Source: an uncultured Flavobacteriaceae bacterium (lineage in GTDB: Bacteria; Bacteroidota; Bacteroidia; Flavobacteriales; Flavobacteriaceae). From it: a stretch of 64,000 nucleotides of DNA. The DNA lies in contig CALSRG010000001.1 in assembly GCA_943788695.1 (NCBI GenBank), positions 372,001 to 436,000 on the forward strand, read 5' to 3'. Below the pieces are notes generated by a model, which was not told the origin of the DNA, did no database searches, and was given only the letters and a program-made list of their open reading frames with translations. The position numbers were made by a program, and so were the translations under genes. Position 1 is the stretch's first letter. Each line of letters starts with the position of its first letter. This document shows positions 55,906-64,000 of the stretch, piece by piece.

Positions 55906-57588
55906 TCAAAAAACCTCCGGCATAGCGGAAATAAGTTTTTGCGTGTAATCCGATTCTGGGCGTTCATATACAGCATCTGCTTCACCGATTTCAACAATTT
56001 GTCCATTTTTCATAACCATAAGTCTATCAGACATATACTTCACCACTGTCAGGTCGTGAGAAATAAACAAATAGCTAAATCCAAAATCTTTTTGAAGCTC
56101 AGTCAAAAGGTTTAAAATTTGTGCTTGAATGGACAAATCTAATGCAGAAACGGACTCGTCGCAAATGATAAGTCTTGGCTCCACTGCCAAAGCCCTGGCA
56201 ATGCCAATACGTTGCCGTTGTCCTCCAGAAAATTCGTGAGGATAACGGTCGTAGTGCTCTTCAGATAAGCCTACTTTATTGAGCAAGGAAAGGGTAGCTT
56301 CTTTTCGGCCATGAGCATTGCCGTTAAGATGATGCACTTTCATAGGTTCAGAAATTGCTCTACCAATGGTCATCCTAGGATGTAACGATCCGTATGGATC
56401 TTGAAAAATAATTTGAAGGTCTTTGCGCAATTGACGCATTGATTTTTTTGACAGCTTAGTAATGTCTTCACCTCTATAAAGAATTCTTCCTTGATCAGGC
56501 GGATCGAGCAATAATAGACATTTTGCCAAAGTTGATTTCCCACAACCCGATTCTCCAACCAATCCTAAGGTCTCTCCGTCATAAATTTTAAAACTCACCA
56601 TGTTCAGAGCTTTAAATACTTTCGCTTTTGACCACCATTGTAAGTTTTTGGCATAGCTTTTGTCAAGATCAACAACTTCTAAAAGAGGTGATTTGCTGTA
56701 AATTTCTTTATGACGTAGCCCTCGAGATGCTTTTTCAATAATGGGGTAGTGGTCTTTACCCCTCATACAATCGTCGAGTGTTGGCAATTTTGTTGTTCTG
56801 TGGTTAATAGGAGGTCTTGCTTTCAAAAGTGCCTTGGTATAGGGATGTGTGGGCGATTTAAAAACCTGATTGGCGGTGCCATATTCGACCATTTTGCCAG
56901 ACTGCATCACCAACACTTTGTCTGCCATTTCTGCCACTAATGGAAGATCGTGAGATATAAAAATCACCGCCATTTTAAATTCTGCTTGAAGAGCACACAA
57001 TAGATCAATAATCTCTTTTTGAACGGTAACATCAAGGGCTGTTGTCGGTTCATCTGCAATCAATATATCTGGTCGGCAAGCCAGCGCCATCGCTATCATA
57101 ACACGCTGCTGCTGTCCACCGGAAATTTCATGTGCATATTTGCGATACACTTCTTTGGGCGCTGCTAACTGAACTTTTTCAAATAGATTTAGGACATCCT
57201 TTTTGATCTCGGTTGAGGGCATGTTGGTGTGTTGCGATAACATCTCAGCGACTTGGTCGCCGCAGCGCATAGAAGGATTTAGCGCGGTCATAGGCTCTTG
57301 AAAGATCATTGAAATGTGCTTGCCTCTAATCTTTTGCATTTCGAACGATGACAGCTGCTCTAAATGTTGGGAGCCAAATATGATCTCGCCAGAAGTTATT
57401 TTTCCATGATGAGGCAAGAGCCCCATTATTGCCAAACTACTTATTGACTTACCGCTTCCAGATGCCCCAACAATGCCTAAAATGTCTCCCGATGATAAGT
57501 CAAACGACAGATCAGATACAACCTCACGATTATTGATACTAACACACAGTGAATTTACTTTTAAAAGTGCTTGTACCAGCTTGCTCAT
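55906..57588 (-). CDS. Peptide ABC transporter, fused DppD-DppF ATPase
   Basis: A 560-residue protein with two complete ABC ATPase domains. First half: Walker A GASGSGKS, signature [12 protein letters not shown] and Walker [14 protein letters not shown]. Second half: Walker A GESGCGKS, signature [12 protein letters not shown] and Walker [14 protein letters not shown], with oligopeptide-type C-tails after each. The form matches ABC oligopeptide or nickel importers of the GsiA/YejF type. No permease or solute-binding gene is next to it. Its start overlaps the exonuclease gene by 4 nt. Confidence 0.92.
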   Translation of the reverse strand: MSKLVQALLKVNSLCVSINNREVVSDLSFDLSSGDILGIVGASGSGKSISSLAIMGLLPHHGKITSGEIIFGSQHLEQLSSFEMQKIRGKHISMIFQEPMTALNPSMRCGDQVAEMLSQHTNMPSTEIKKDVLNLFEKVQLAAPKEVYRKYAHEISGGQQQRVMIAMALACRPDILIADEPTTALDVTVQKEIIDLLCALQAEFKMAVIFISHDLPLVAEMADKVLVMQSGKMVEYGTANQVFKSPTHPYTKALLKARPPINHRTTKLPTLDDCMRGKDHYPIIEKASRGLRHKEIYSKSPLLEVVDLDKSYAKNLQWWSKAKVFKALNMVSFKIYDGETLGLVGESGCGKSTLAKCLLLLDPPDQGRILYRGEDITKLSKKSMRQLRKDLQIIFQDPYGSLHPRMTIGRAISEPMKVHHLNGNAHGRKEATLSLLNKVGLSEEHYDRYPHEFSGGQRQRIGIARALAVEPRLIICDESVSALDLSIQAQILNLLTELQKDFGFSYLFISHDLTVVKYMSDRLMVMKNGQIVEIGEADAVYERPESDYTQKLISAMPEVF

Positions 57589-58298
57589 ACAGTTAAAATT
57601 TCATCTTCTTTAAGAAGTGCTTCACCTCTCATTTTAAGAACGAGTTGCACAACGGTAATGGTGTCCTTTTCGCAGTAGTCGATGATGCGACCGAGGTCGT
57701 TTTCTAAGTAATAGACATCTCTGACCTGACTTCCATCTATATCGTCTTTTGGTGATGGAATGTTGAAAATCTTCGCTAATAATTTTAGGGACGTATAGTG
57801 TTTATAATCACCAAATTTCCAAAGTTCCATAGTATCAAGATGAGGTATTTCCCAAGGTTTTTTACCAAAAAGATTCAGTTTATCAGGCAAACCAATCCCA
57901 TTAATTAGCATGCGACGTGCTATGTATGGGAAATCGAATTCTTTACCGTTGTGTGCGCACAGAACATATTTATGGTGGGCGAAATGGCGATCAAGCAGAT
58001 TCTTAAATTCTTTGAGCAACTGATCTTCATCTCCCGCAAAAGAGGTTACGCGTAATTGTCTGGATTGACCATCAGGATTAAAATAGGCTACTGAAATACA
58101 GATAATTTTACCAAACTCTGCCCATATGGACGCACGATCATAGAATTCCGCAGCGGTAAATTGATCTTTGCGTTGATAGGCTGATTTTTTCTCCCAAAGG
58201 TCTTTCCATTCATGATCTAGCTCGTCATAGCAGGCGTGTTGAGGAACTGTTTCTACATCCAAAAAGACCAAATGTGAAAGCGGTAATTTTTGAATCAT
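57585..58298 (-). CDS. Predicted 3'-5' exonuclease, PolB-type (DNA_pol_B_exo2)
   Basis: A 237-residue RNase H-fold nuclease of the DEDDy type. The Exo I motif is in LVFLDVETVP, Exo II in CAHNGKEFDFPYIARR, and Exo III in IDYCEKDTITVVQL. Such proteins resemble the proofreading domain of DNA polymerase B, but the biological substrate is not known. It overlaps the fused ABC ATPase gene by 4 nt and shares one base with the upstream hydrolase stop (TAATG). Confidence 0.88.
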   Translation of the reverse strand: MIQKLPLSHLVFLDVETVPQHACYDELDHEWKDLWEKKSAYQRKDQFTAAEFYDRASIWAEFGKIICISVAYFNPDGQSRQLRVTSFAGDEDQLLKEFKNLLDRHFAHHKYVLCAHNGKEFDFPYIARRMLINGIGLPDKLNLFGKKPWEIPHLDTMELWKFGDYKHYTSLKLLAKIFNIPSPKDDIDGSQVRDVYYLENDLGRIIDYCEKDTITVVQLVLKMRGEALLKEDEILTV

Positions 58299-59449
58299 TA
58301 TGGTATCATTTTGTAAACCTCTTCAATTATGGTGTAAAAGTCAGGAGAATGCGGATCAATTGTCACATCGTTTTTGGTGATGGTTCGACCAAGTCTCACA
58401 ATAATTAGGTCATCCTCGGGAATAACTATAACGAGCTGTCCAAGATGGCCACGCATATAAAAAATATCTTTATTCAAATGATTGGCCAGCCACCAGCCAA
58501 AACCGTATTCTGGACTATCAGGAAAGCGGGGTGTTACGGATTTAGCCACAAAGGATGAGTCCAATAACTGAATCCCGTTCCACTGTCCATGCTGTTTATA
58601 GAGTTTCCCAAATCGGGCAAAATCACGAGCGTTACTGCCTATACAACAATAGGCCTTTTCCAGACCTTGCTCTTCACTATCTAATTGCCAGAAGGCTTCG
58701 TTTTCTGCACCCATTGGTTTCCAAAAACTCTCACTTAAATAAGATGACAGGGTTTTGCTTGTTGCTTTTGAGATTACCATGGCAAGTAATTCGGTACTGC
58801 CGCTGAGGTATTTGAATGATTGTCCAGGCTCGTCAACCACTCTAAGTCCTAAAATCACTTTTTCTAGGTTGTCGTCAAAATAACTTCTTGTGGTTATTGA
58901 CAATGGAGAATAATAGGCCTCATCCCAGTTAAGTCCAGAACTCATGGATGACAAATCGCCTACTGTCATGTTAGGACCCAACCCATCGCCAAACTGAGGA
59001 TAAAAATCCGAAACTTTTTGATCCAGACTATTGATGTAACCGTCCATTATGGCTTTACCTAATAGGGCTGAAACAATACTTTTGGCCATTGAAAATGAGT
59101 TGCTTTTTGAGTTTTGGTCAAATCCTTCGAAATACGTTTCATGCCAAATACTGTCATTTTTAATAATCATAAAAGCAACCGATTGAGATTGGTTATGAAA
59201 GTCTTGAAGCGTTTCGGTGGCTTCAACCGTATTATAATCTTGGTGTAAGGCCCATGACTGACCTTCGCCTGCTTCAATCACACGATTGTCAAATACTTTA
59301 TAATCTTCAAGATAGGCCGTGGTATAACCTCTCGCATAGATGGTTCGGACCGCTTTGATTAGATAATCCAAATCGAAAACATAAAGCAATACCGTTAGAC
59401 CAAAAAGTCCGATTAGAAGCCACTTTAGTGTATTTTTAAGACATTTCAT
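58298..59449 (-). CDS. Serine hydrolase, class C beta-lactamase family, membrane-anchored
   Basis: A 383-residue penicillin-binding-protein-like hydrolase. An N-terminal membrane helix (about residues 8-26) precedes the domain. The catalytic SxxK is in SNSFSMAKSIVSALLGKAI near residue 120. The later YCCIGSNARDFARFGKLY and MRGHLGQLVIVIPEDDL fit the class C/esterase group. It may be a peptidase or esterase in the envelope rather than a true beta-lactamase. It heads the minus-strand trio. Confidence 0.87.
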   Translation of the reverse strand: MKCLKNTLKWLLIGLFGLTVLLYVFDLDYLIKAVRTIYARGYTTAYLEDYKVFDNRVIEAGEGQSWALHQDYNTVEATETLQDFHNQSQSVAFMIIKNDSIWHETYFEGFDQNSKSNSFSMAKSIVSALLGKAIMDGYINSLDQKVSDFYPQFGDGLGPNMTVGDLSSMSSGLNWDEAYYSPLSITTRSYFDDNLEKVILGLRVVDEPGQSFKYLSGSTELLAMVISKATSKTLSSYLSESFWKPMGAENEAFWQLDSEEQGLEKAYCCIGSNARDFARFGKLYKQHGQWNGIQLLDSSFVAKSVTPRFPDSPEYGFGWWLANHLNKDIFYMRGHLGQLVIVIPEDDLIIVRLGRTITKNDVTIDPHSPDFYTIIEEVYKMIP

Positions 59450-60076
59450 GTTATAAGGGATAAGGGCGTTAATTTGAAACTACATCAACATTCCGCTTTT
59501 TTTAGCTATGACGCTGCAGATAGCTCGGTTAAAGGTAAAAAATATTTTCGAAGTGTAGCGCAATGAAAACAACCTCTATGTTATAAATGAATTGGAGTCA
59601 CTCAATACAGACTATATCCAAAGACAATTGAAAACAGCATGTATTCGGCCCACCAAGTGGTTGGTCTCTTAACAAATCACTTGCGTTTTGATACTTCACT
59701 TCTGCGCTTATTTTTGTCGAATATATAAGCGCCAAATCCAAATGAAAGGTTGTCGCCTGAGTTGACTTCAAGGATAATTCATTTTCAAAATATCTTGGAT
59801 TATTTTCCAAATCTATCGTCTTTATTAAACAATCTACTTTTGTTGAGAATTATTTATAAAATAGTCGCACTCATAAAGTAATTTGCACAAAATTGTTCAT
59901 GATTAGGGAGATGAACGCCAGAGGGAATGGTTTTTAATGAAATAGATTTGATTAATGCTATGCTCAAGTTTTGAAAAACAGAACATCTAGACATTTCATT
60001 TTTGAATTTTTCGATATCGTAGTTATAAATTGATATCAACTTATGTATTTTTGAAAAAAAAAATCAAGATTTACAG
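59450..60076. other. 627-nt intergenic region, no convincing gene
   Basis: The stretch between the divergent serine hydrolase and nuclease genes holds no recognised gene or RNA. Two short minus-strand open frames (59598-59810 and 59854-60039) have some plausible protein texture but no family or start context. A plus-strand TATTTTTG at 60046-60053 precedes the nuclease gene. The region may contain a small decayed gene, since nearby gaps in this genome are much shorter. Confidence 0.5.
60046..60053 (+). promoter_or_regulatory. Candidate -7 element for the S1/P1 nuclease gene
   Basis: TATTTTTG matches TAnnTTTG, 23 nt before the ATG at 60077. No well-placed TTG is seen. Confidence 0.35.
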
Positions 60077-60847
60077 ATGAAACGATTATTAATTATTACC
60101 AGCGCCCTACTTTTAAGTTCCAGCGCATCTAAAGATTGGGGAGCAACTGGCCATCGCGCTATAGGTGAAGTGGCTACTAAGCATTTGAGCCGAAAGGCGT
60201 CTAAGGCTATAGATCGTTTGCTTGAAGGTGAATCATTGGCTTTTGTGTCTACTTACGCGGATGAAATCAGATCAGATAAAAAATATAATTCTTACGCTCC
60301 ATGGCATTATGTCAATATGCCTTTTGACAAGACCTATGAGGACATCCCTCACAAAGAAGAGGGTGATATCGTGCAGGCCATTAATTATTGTGTTTCTGTT
60401 CTCAAAAATCCAGAATCATCTCGGGCTGATCAAAAATTCCATTTAAAATTATTGGTTCATTTTATTGGAGATTTACACCAACCAATGCACGTTGGACGGG
60501 AAGAAGATAAGGGCGGTAACGATATCAAAATGAAATGGTTTGGAGATAACACCAATTTGCACAGGGTGTGGGATAGCGATATTATTGATAGCAATCAAAT
60601 GAGTTACACAGAGTTATCAATTAATTTACCGCGATTGACAAAAACTGAAATTAAAACGATCCAATCCGCACCATTACTAACTTGGGTATCAGAGTCTCAT
60701 GAACTGGTAAAAGGGATTTACGAAAACACGCCTGCCGATAGCCGCTTGAGCTACAGTTACAGAGAGCAATATATGACTCTTATAAGATCACAAATTCAAA
60801 AAGGAGGCTTGCGTTTAGCGGCAGTTCTGAACGATATTTTTAATTAG
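60077..60847 (+). CDS. S1/P1 family nuclease, secreted
   Basis: A 256-residue zinc nuclease with a signal peptide. The mature protein begins near W21 in DWGATGHRAIGEVA, where the N-terminal Trp and the next His are zinc ligands in this family. Other ligands lie in YAPWHYVNMPFD, HFIGDLHQPMHVG, GGNDIKMKWFGDNTNLHRVWDSDI. It should degrade single-stranded DNA or RNA outside the cell, perhaps for phosphate or nucleotide scavenging. It converges on hemB with a 2-nt gap. Confidence 0.93.
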   Translation: MKRLLIITSALLLSSSASKDWGATGHRAIGEVATKHLSRKASKAIDRLLEGESLAFVSTYADEIRSDKKYNSYAPWHYVNMPFDKTYEDIPHKEEGDIVQAINYCVSVLKNPESSRADQKFHLKLLVHFIGDLHQPMHVGREEDKGGNDIKMKWFGDNTNLHRVWDSDIIDSNQMSYTELSINLPRLTKTEIKTIQSAPLLTWVSESHELVKGIYENTPADSRLSYSYREQYMTLIRSQIQKGGLRLAAVLNDIFN

Positions 60848-60849
60848 TA

Positions 60850-61824
60850 TTAACCTAAAATTTTTACGACATCTTTTGCAAAATAGGTGGCGATAATTTG
60901 AGCGCCTGCCCGTTTAAATGCCATCAGACTTTCGATGACAATCTGATCATGGTTTAGCCACCCTTTTTCGGCTGCTGCCTTAATCATGGCATATTCGCCG
61001 CTTACTTGATAAACTGCTACTGGAACGCTAAATGTTTGAGCCACTTGGCTAACAACATCTAGGTATGCCATTCCAGGTTTTACCATGACAATATCAGCGC
61101 CCTCGTCAATATCGGCAGCCACTTCTTGAAGCGCCTCTTTTCCATTCCCGAAATCCATTTGATAGGTTTTTTTATCTCCAAAACCGGGAGCTGAATCCAA
61201 AGCATCCCTAAAAGGGCCATAGAAACCTGAAGCATATTTTGCGCTATAACTCATAATGCCAGTATTAAAAAACGAAGCGTTTTCTAGGGCCTTACGAATG
61301 CTGAGCACTCTTCCGTCCATCATATCACTAGGTGCGACAAAGTCAGCACCGGCATTGGCATGTGACACACTCATTTCAGCTAAAATGGCATTGGTGGCGT
61401 CGTTGACAATTAAACCATTTTGAACCACACCATCATGACCGTATGAGGAATAGGGATCTAGCGCAACATCGGTCATTACTAGCATTTCTGGGCAAGCTTG
61501 TTTTACGGTTTGAATCGCTTTTTGCATTAATCCGTTTGGATTGAGCGCTTCACGCCCCTCATTGTCTTTTAAGTGATCAGAAACTTTAGCGAAGATGAGC
61601 ACGGCCTTGAGTCCAAGCCCCCATAATATTTTGACTTCCTTCTCCAACCTGTCCAAACTGAAGCGGTAATAATTGGGCATAGATGGAATAGCCTCTTGAA
61701 CATCACGCCCGTCAACGACAAAGAGAGGCACAAGAAAATCGTTAGGATTGAGGTTGTTTTCTCTTACCAATGAACGAATGGCATTGTTTTGTCGCAGTCT
61801 GCGTTGGCGATTATATGGATACAT
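60850..61824 (-). CDS. hemB: Porphobilinogen synthase
   Basis: A 324-residue enzyme that condenses two 5-aminolevulinates into porphobilinogen. It has the FVAPSDMMDGRV segment, the MSYSAKYASGFYGPFRDA lysine loop, and VMVKPGMAYLDV with the second active-site lysine. It is the last gene of a minus-strand heme run (hemD, hemE, hemF, hemB), 2 nt after hemF. Confidence 0.97.
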   Translation of the reverse strand: MYPYNRQRRLRQNNAIRSLVRENNLNPNDFLVPLFVVDGRDVQEAIPSMPNYYRFSLDRLEKEVKILWGLGLKAVLIFAKVSDHLKDNEGREALNPNGLMQKAIQTVKQACPEMLVMTDVALDPYSSYGHDGVVQNGLIVNDATNAILAEMSVSHANAGADFVAPSDMMDGRVLSIRKALENASFFNTGIMSYSAKYASGFYGPFRDALDSAPGFGDKKTYQMDFGNGKEALQEVAADIDEGADIVMVKPGMAYLDVVSQVAQTFSVPVAVYQVSGEYAMIKAAAEKGWLNHDQIVIESLMAFKRAGAQIIATYFAKDVVKILG

Positions 61825-61826
61825 CT

Positions 61827-62741
61827 TTAATAGATTTGTTTACACCAATTTTTTGGTGATTTTAATACCTTTAAAAGCTCGGCTTCTGCCGAATCTGATT
61901 CTGGCTGATGATCGTATTGCCATTGAACATGTGGCGGTAAGCTCATCAAAATACTTTCTATACGCCCATTGGTTTTTAAACCGAACAAGGTCCCCTTGTC
62001 GTGCACCAGGTTGAATTCAACATAGCGCCCGCGTCTTATTTCTTGCCACTGGCGTTGATTTTCAGTGTATGGTAAATCTTTTCTTTGTTCGACTATAGGC
62101 ATGTAAGCCGTCAAAAAATTATCGGCTACTTCTGTGACAAAATTGAACCAATCTTTCATGTTTTTTTCAGGTGTTATTTTGAGGTAGTCAAAGAACAAGC
62201 CGCCAACGCCTCTTGCTTCGTTGCGGTGGTGGTTATAAAAATAATCATCACATTGTTTCTTGTAGTTTTGGTAAAGACCTGGTCCGTGAGAATCACATGC
62301 TGTTTTGCACACTTCGTGAAAATGAGTAACATCGCTCTCAAACAGATAGTAGGGGGTAAGATCTAATCCGCCTCCAAACCAAGAATCTACAAGCGTTCCT
62401 GCTTTGTCGTACATTTCAAAATAGCGCCAATTGGCGTGAACTGTTGGCACCATGGGGCTCTTGGGGTGCATCACCAAACTGAGTCCGCAGGCAAAAAAAT
62501 CAACATCGCCAACTTTAAAATAGGCTTGCATGGCAGGGGCTAATGGGCCATGAACAGCCGAAACATTGACACCTCCTTTTTCAAAAACACCTCCGTTCTC
62601 GATTACCCTCGTACGACCGCCACCACCTTCTTTGCGTTCCCACAAATCTTCTTTGAATTGGCACTTCCCATCGATAGCCTCAAAAGCTTGGGTGATGGTG
62701 TTTTGTAGTTGACAGATATAGTCGTAAAATTTATTTTTCAT
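61827..62741 (-). CDS. hemF: Coproporphyrinogen III oxidase, oxygen-dependent
   Basis: A 304-residue enzyme that converts coproporphyrinogen III to protoporphyrinogen IX using oxygen. It has [48 protein letters not shown] and [35 protein letters not shown], all HemF marks. The presence of HemF indicates aerobic heme synthesis. It overlaps hemE by 11 nt in another frame. Confidence 0.97.
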   Translation of the reverse strand: MKNKFYDYICQLQNTITQAFEAIDGKCQFKEDLWERKEGGGGRTRVIENGGVFEKGGVNVSAVHGPLAPAMQAYFKVGDVDFFACGLSLVMHPKSPMVPTVHANWRYFEMYDKAGTLVDSWFGGGLDLTPYYLFESDVTHFHEVCKTACDSHGPGLYQNYKKQCDDYFYNHHRNEARGVGGLFFDYLKITPEKNMKDWFNFVTEVADNFLTAYMPIVEQRKDLPYTENQRQWQEIRRGRYVEFNLVHDKGTLFGLKTNGRIESILMSLPPHVQWQYDHQPESDSAEAELLKVLKSPKNWCKQIY

Positions 62742-63762
62742 GAGGATAACTTTTTACAGCATCGATAAAGGCTTGAGCATGGTCGAGCGGAATGTTGGGC
62801 AAGATGCCATGTCCTAAATTGACGATATAGCGGTCTTTGCCAAACGCGTCAATCATATTGTGAACCATTTTTTTGATCAATTTTGGTGGAGACAATAATC
62901 GAGATGGATCAAAATTCCCTTGAAGCGTTATTTGTCCACCACTCAAATAACGTGCATTGCGGGCAGAACAAGTCCAATCAACACCTAACGCGCTTGCACC
63001 ACTTTTTGCCATATCACTCAAGGCAAACCAACACCCTTTTCCAAATATGATAACAGGTGCCATGTCTTTAAGTGCGTTTACAATCTGCTGGGTGTAATTC
63101 ATCGAAAATTCTTGATAGTCCTCTGGGCTTAAAAGACCACCCCATGAGTCAAAAATTTGCACCACGTCAACGCCATGAGCTACTTTTGCTTTCAAATAAG
63201 CAATCGTGGTGTCTGTAATTTTTTGAAGAAGTTCATGCGCAGCAGCGGGATTAGAAAAGCAAAAGCCCTTTGCTTGATCAAAAGTTTTACTGCCCTGACC
63301 TTGAACAACATAACATAGAATAGTCCATGGCGACCCTGCAAATCCGATTAATGGAATATCATCATTTAATAGCTCTTTAGTAGCTTGAATGGCTTTCATG
63401 ACATAGTCCAATTCAATTGAAACATCAGGTACCACAACCCGGTCTACGCCTTTTTGATCTCTGACAGGATTGGGCAAATAGGGTCCAAAATTTGGCTTCA
63501 TCTCCACCTCAATATTCATGGCTTGAGGGATGACCAAAATATCACTAAATAATATTGCGGCATCCATACCATATCTTCGGATGGGCTGCATCGTTATTTC
63601 GCTGGCCAACTCGGCTATTCGGCATCGTGTAAAGAAATCATATTTTTCACGGATGGCTATGAATTCTGGAAGATAACGTCCAGCTTGGCGCATCATCCAT
63701 ACAGGTGGACGTTCGACGGTTTCACCCCTCAAGGCTTTTAAAAACAAATCGTTCTTAGGCAT
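62731..63762 (-). CDS. hemE: Uroporphyrinogen decarboxylase
   Basis: A 343-residue enzyme that removes four carboxyl groups from uroporphyrinogen III. It starts [28 protein letters not shown], the signature, and has the [20 protein letters not shown] and the C-terminal [14 protein letters not shown]. The start lies 8 nt inside the end of hemD, and its end overlaps hemF, so the three are translationally coupled. Confidence 0.97.
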   Translation of the reverse strand: MPKNDLFLKALRGETVERPPVWMMRQAGRYLPEFIAIREKYDFFTRCRIAELASEITMQPIRRYGMDAAILFSDILVIPQAMNIEVEMKPNFGPYLPNPVRDQKGVDRVVVPDVSIELDYVMKAIQATKELLNDDIPLIGFAGSPWTILCYVVQGQGSKTFDQAKGFCFSNPAAAHELLQKITDTTIAYLKAKVAHGVDVVQIFDSWGGLLSPEDYQEFSMNYTQQIVNALKDMAPVIIFGKGCWFALSDMAKSGASALGVDWTCSARNARYLSGGQITLQGNFDPSRLLSPPKLIKKMVHNMIDAFGKDRYIVNLGHGILPNIPLDHAQAFIDAVKSYPHEK

Positions 63763-64000
63763 GCTTTTGGTTTTTTATCAATTTAATAAGTACACTTTCA
63801 ACGGTAGGATTTTCAGCAATTATGACATTATTTGAGTGCTTTATTACCTCATTGGCGGTCGTTCGACCAATACAGTAAGCATGGATTTCTCCAACAGTAT
63901 TTTTACTGAAATAACTTTGGACTGCTGATGGGCTAAAAAATAATATAGCATCAAAACTCCCAGTAATAGTTTGAGGGTTTAATCTTGTTTGATAGATCTC
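63755..64000 (-). CDS. hemD: Uroporphyrinogen-III synthase, 3' part
   Basis: The frame is open from the window edge to a TAA at 63755-63757 and gives 81 residues. It reads [19 protein letters not shown], then [36 protein letters not shown], which is the C-terminal lobe of HemD. This enzyme closes and inverts ring D of hydroxymethylbilane. The 5' end lies beyond the window. It overlaps the hemE start by 8 nt, fitting a heme operon. Confidence 0.85.
   Translation of the reverse strand, partial: EIYQTRLNPQTITGSFDAILFFSPSAVQSYFSKNTVGEIHAYCIGRTTANEVIKHSNNVIIAENPTVESVLIKLIKNQKHA

Noticed and set aside
59598..59810. Small minus-strand open frame in the gap before the nuclease gene
   Set aside because: No recognisable family, no promoter or coupling, and another frame looks equally protein-like; kept only as a possible remnant.

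Overview
The window looks like a low-GC chromosome segment of a marine-type member of the Flavobacteriaceae (Bacteroidota). Supporting signs are the gliding/type IX secretion lipoproteins SprE and GldH, a split ATP synthase locus (atpBEFHAG without atpDC), many families found mainly in Bacteroidota (DUF4837, DUF5687, DUF4254, DUF4292, DUF6341, DUF6168, a HU-CCDC81/SPOR protein), and repeated matches to the Bacteroidota promoter element TAnnTTTG. I see no rRNA, tRNA, CRISPR array, transposase, integrase or phage gene.

Layout. 1-7.4 kb: housekeeping and envelope genes (partial methyltransferase, Skp-like lipoprotein, holB, pgk, DUF4837 lipoprotein, tatA, M23 peptidase, GH3-family protein). 7.4-17.9 kb: a polysaccharide locus on the + strand: Wzz-like protein, rfbD remnant, two O-antigen polymerase/ligase-type genes in fragments, a GT4, ugd and uxs (UDP-glucose to UDP-glucuronate to UDP-xylose), a second GT4 and a WcaJ-like initiating sugar transferase. 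purD follows almost without a gap. 19-26.6 kb: DUF6341, DUF4254 plus a GT9 heptosyltransferase-like gene, a ferredoxin-type reductase, an ABC exporter pair and a prolyl oligopeptidase. 26.8-36 kb: sprE, bactofilin, AtpZ-like, DUF6168, a small lipoprotein, then atpBEFHAG. 36-41.4 kb: an overlapping envelope run (flippase, dut, TPR protein, DUF4292 lipoprotein, EnvC-like). 41.4-47 kb: thioesterase, HU-CCDC81/SPOR protein, dprA, trpS, plsC-like, recA. 47-55.5 kb: trhO, ricT-like, gldH, PBP1A, a two-subunit CoA transferase, typA. 55.5-59.5 kb: secreted small protein, fused DppD-DppF ATPase, PolB-type exonuclease, serine hydrolase. 60-64 kb: S1/P1 nuclease and a heme cluster hemB-hemF-hemE-hemD (hemD runs off the window).

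The most unusual stretch is about 9.0-11.1 kb. Three adjacent polysaccharide genes are cut by many small frame changes, while every other gene in the window is intact. Gene boundaries there, including an ATGA overlap, are preserved. That fits either very recent decay or a local sequence-quality problem. Other points worth a look are a near-perfect terminator-like hairpin between atpE and atpF, the sprE-bactofilin-ATP synthase linkage, the flippase/DUF4292/EnvC module, and convergent gene pairs that abut or interlock at their stop codons.
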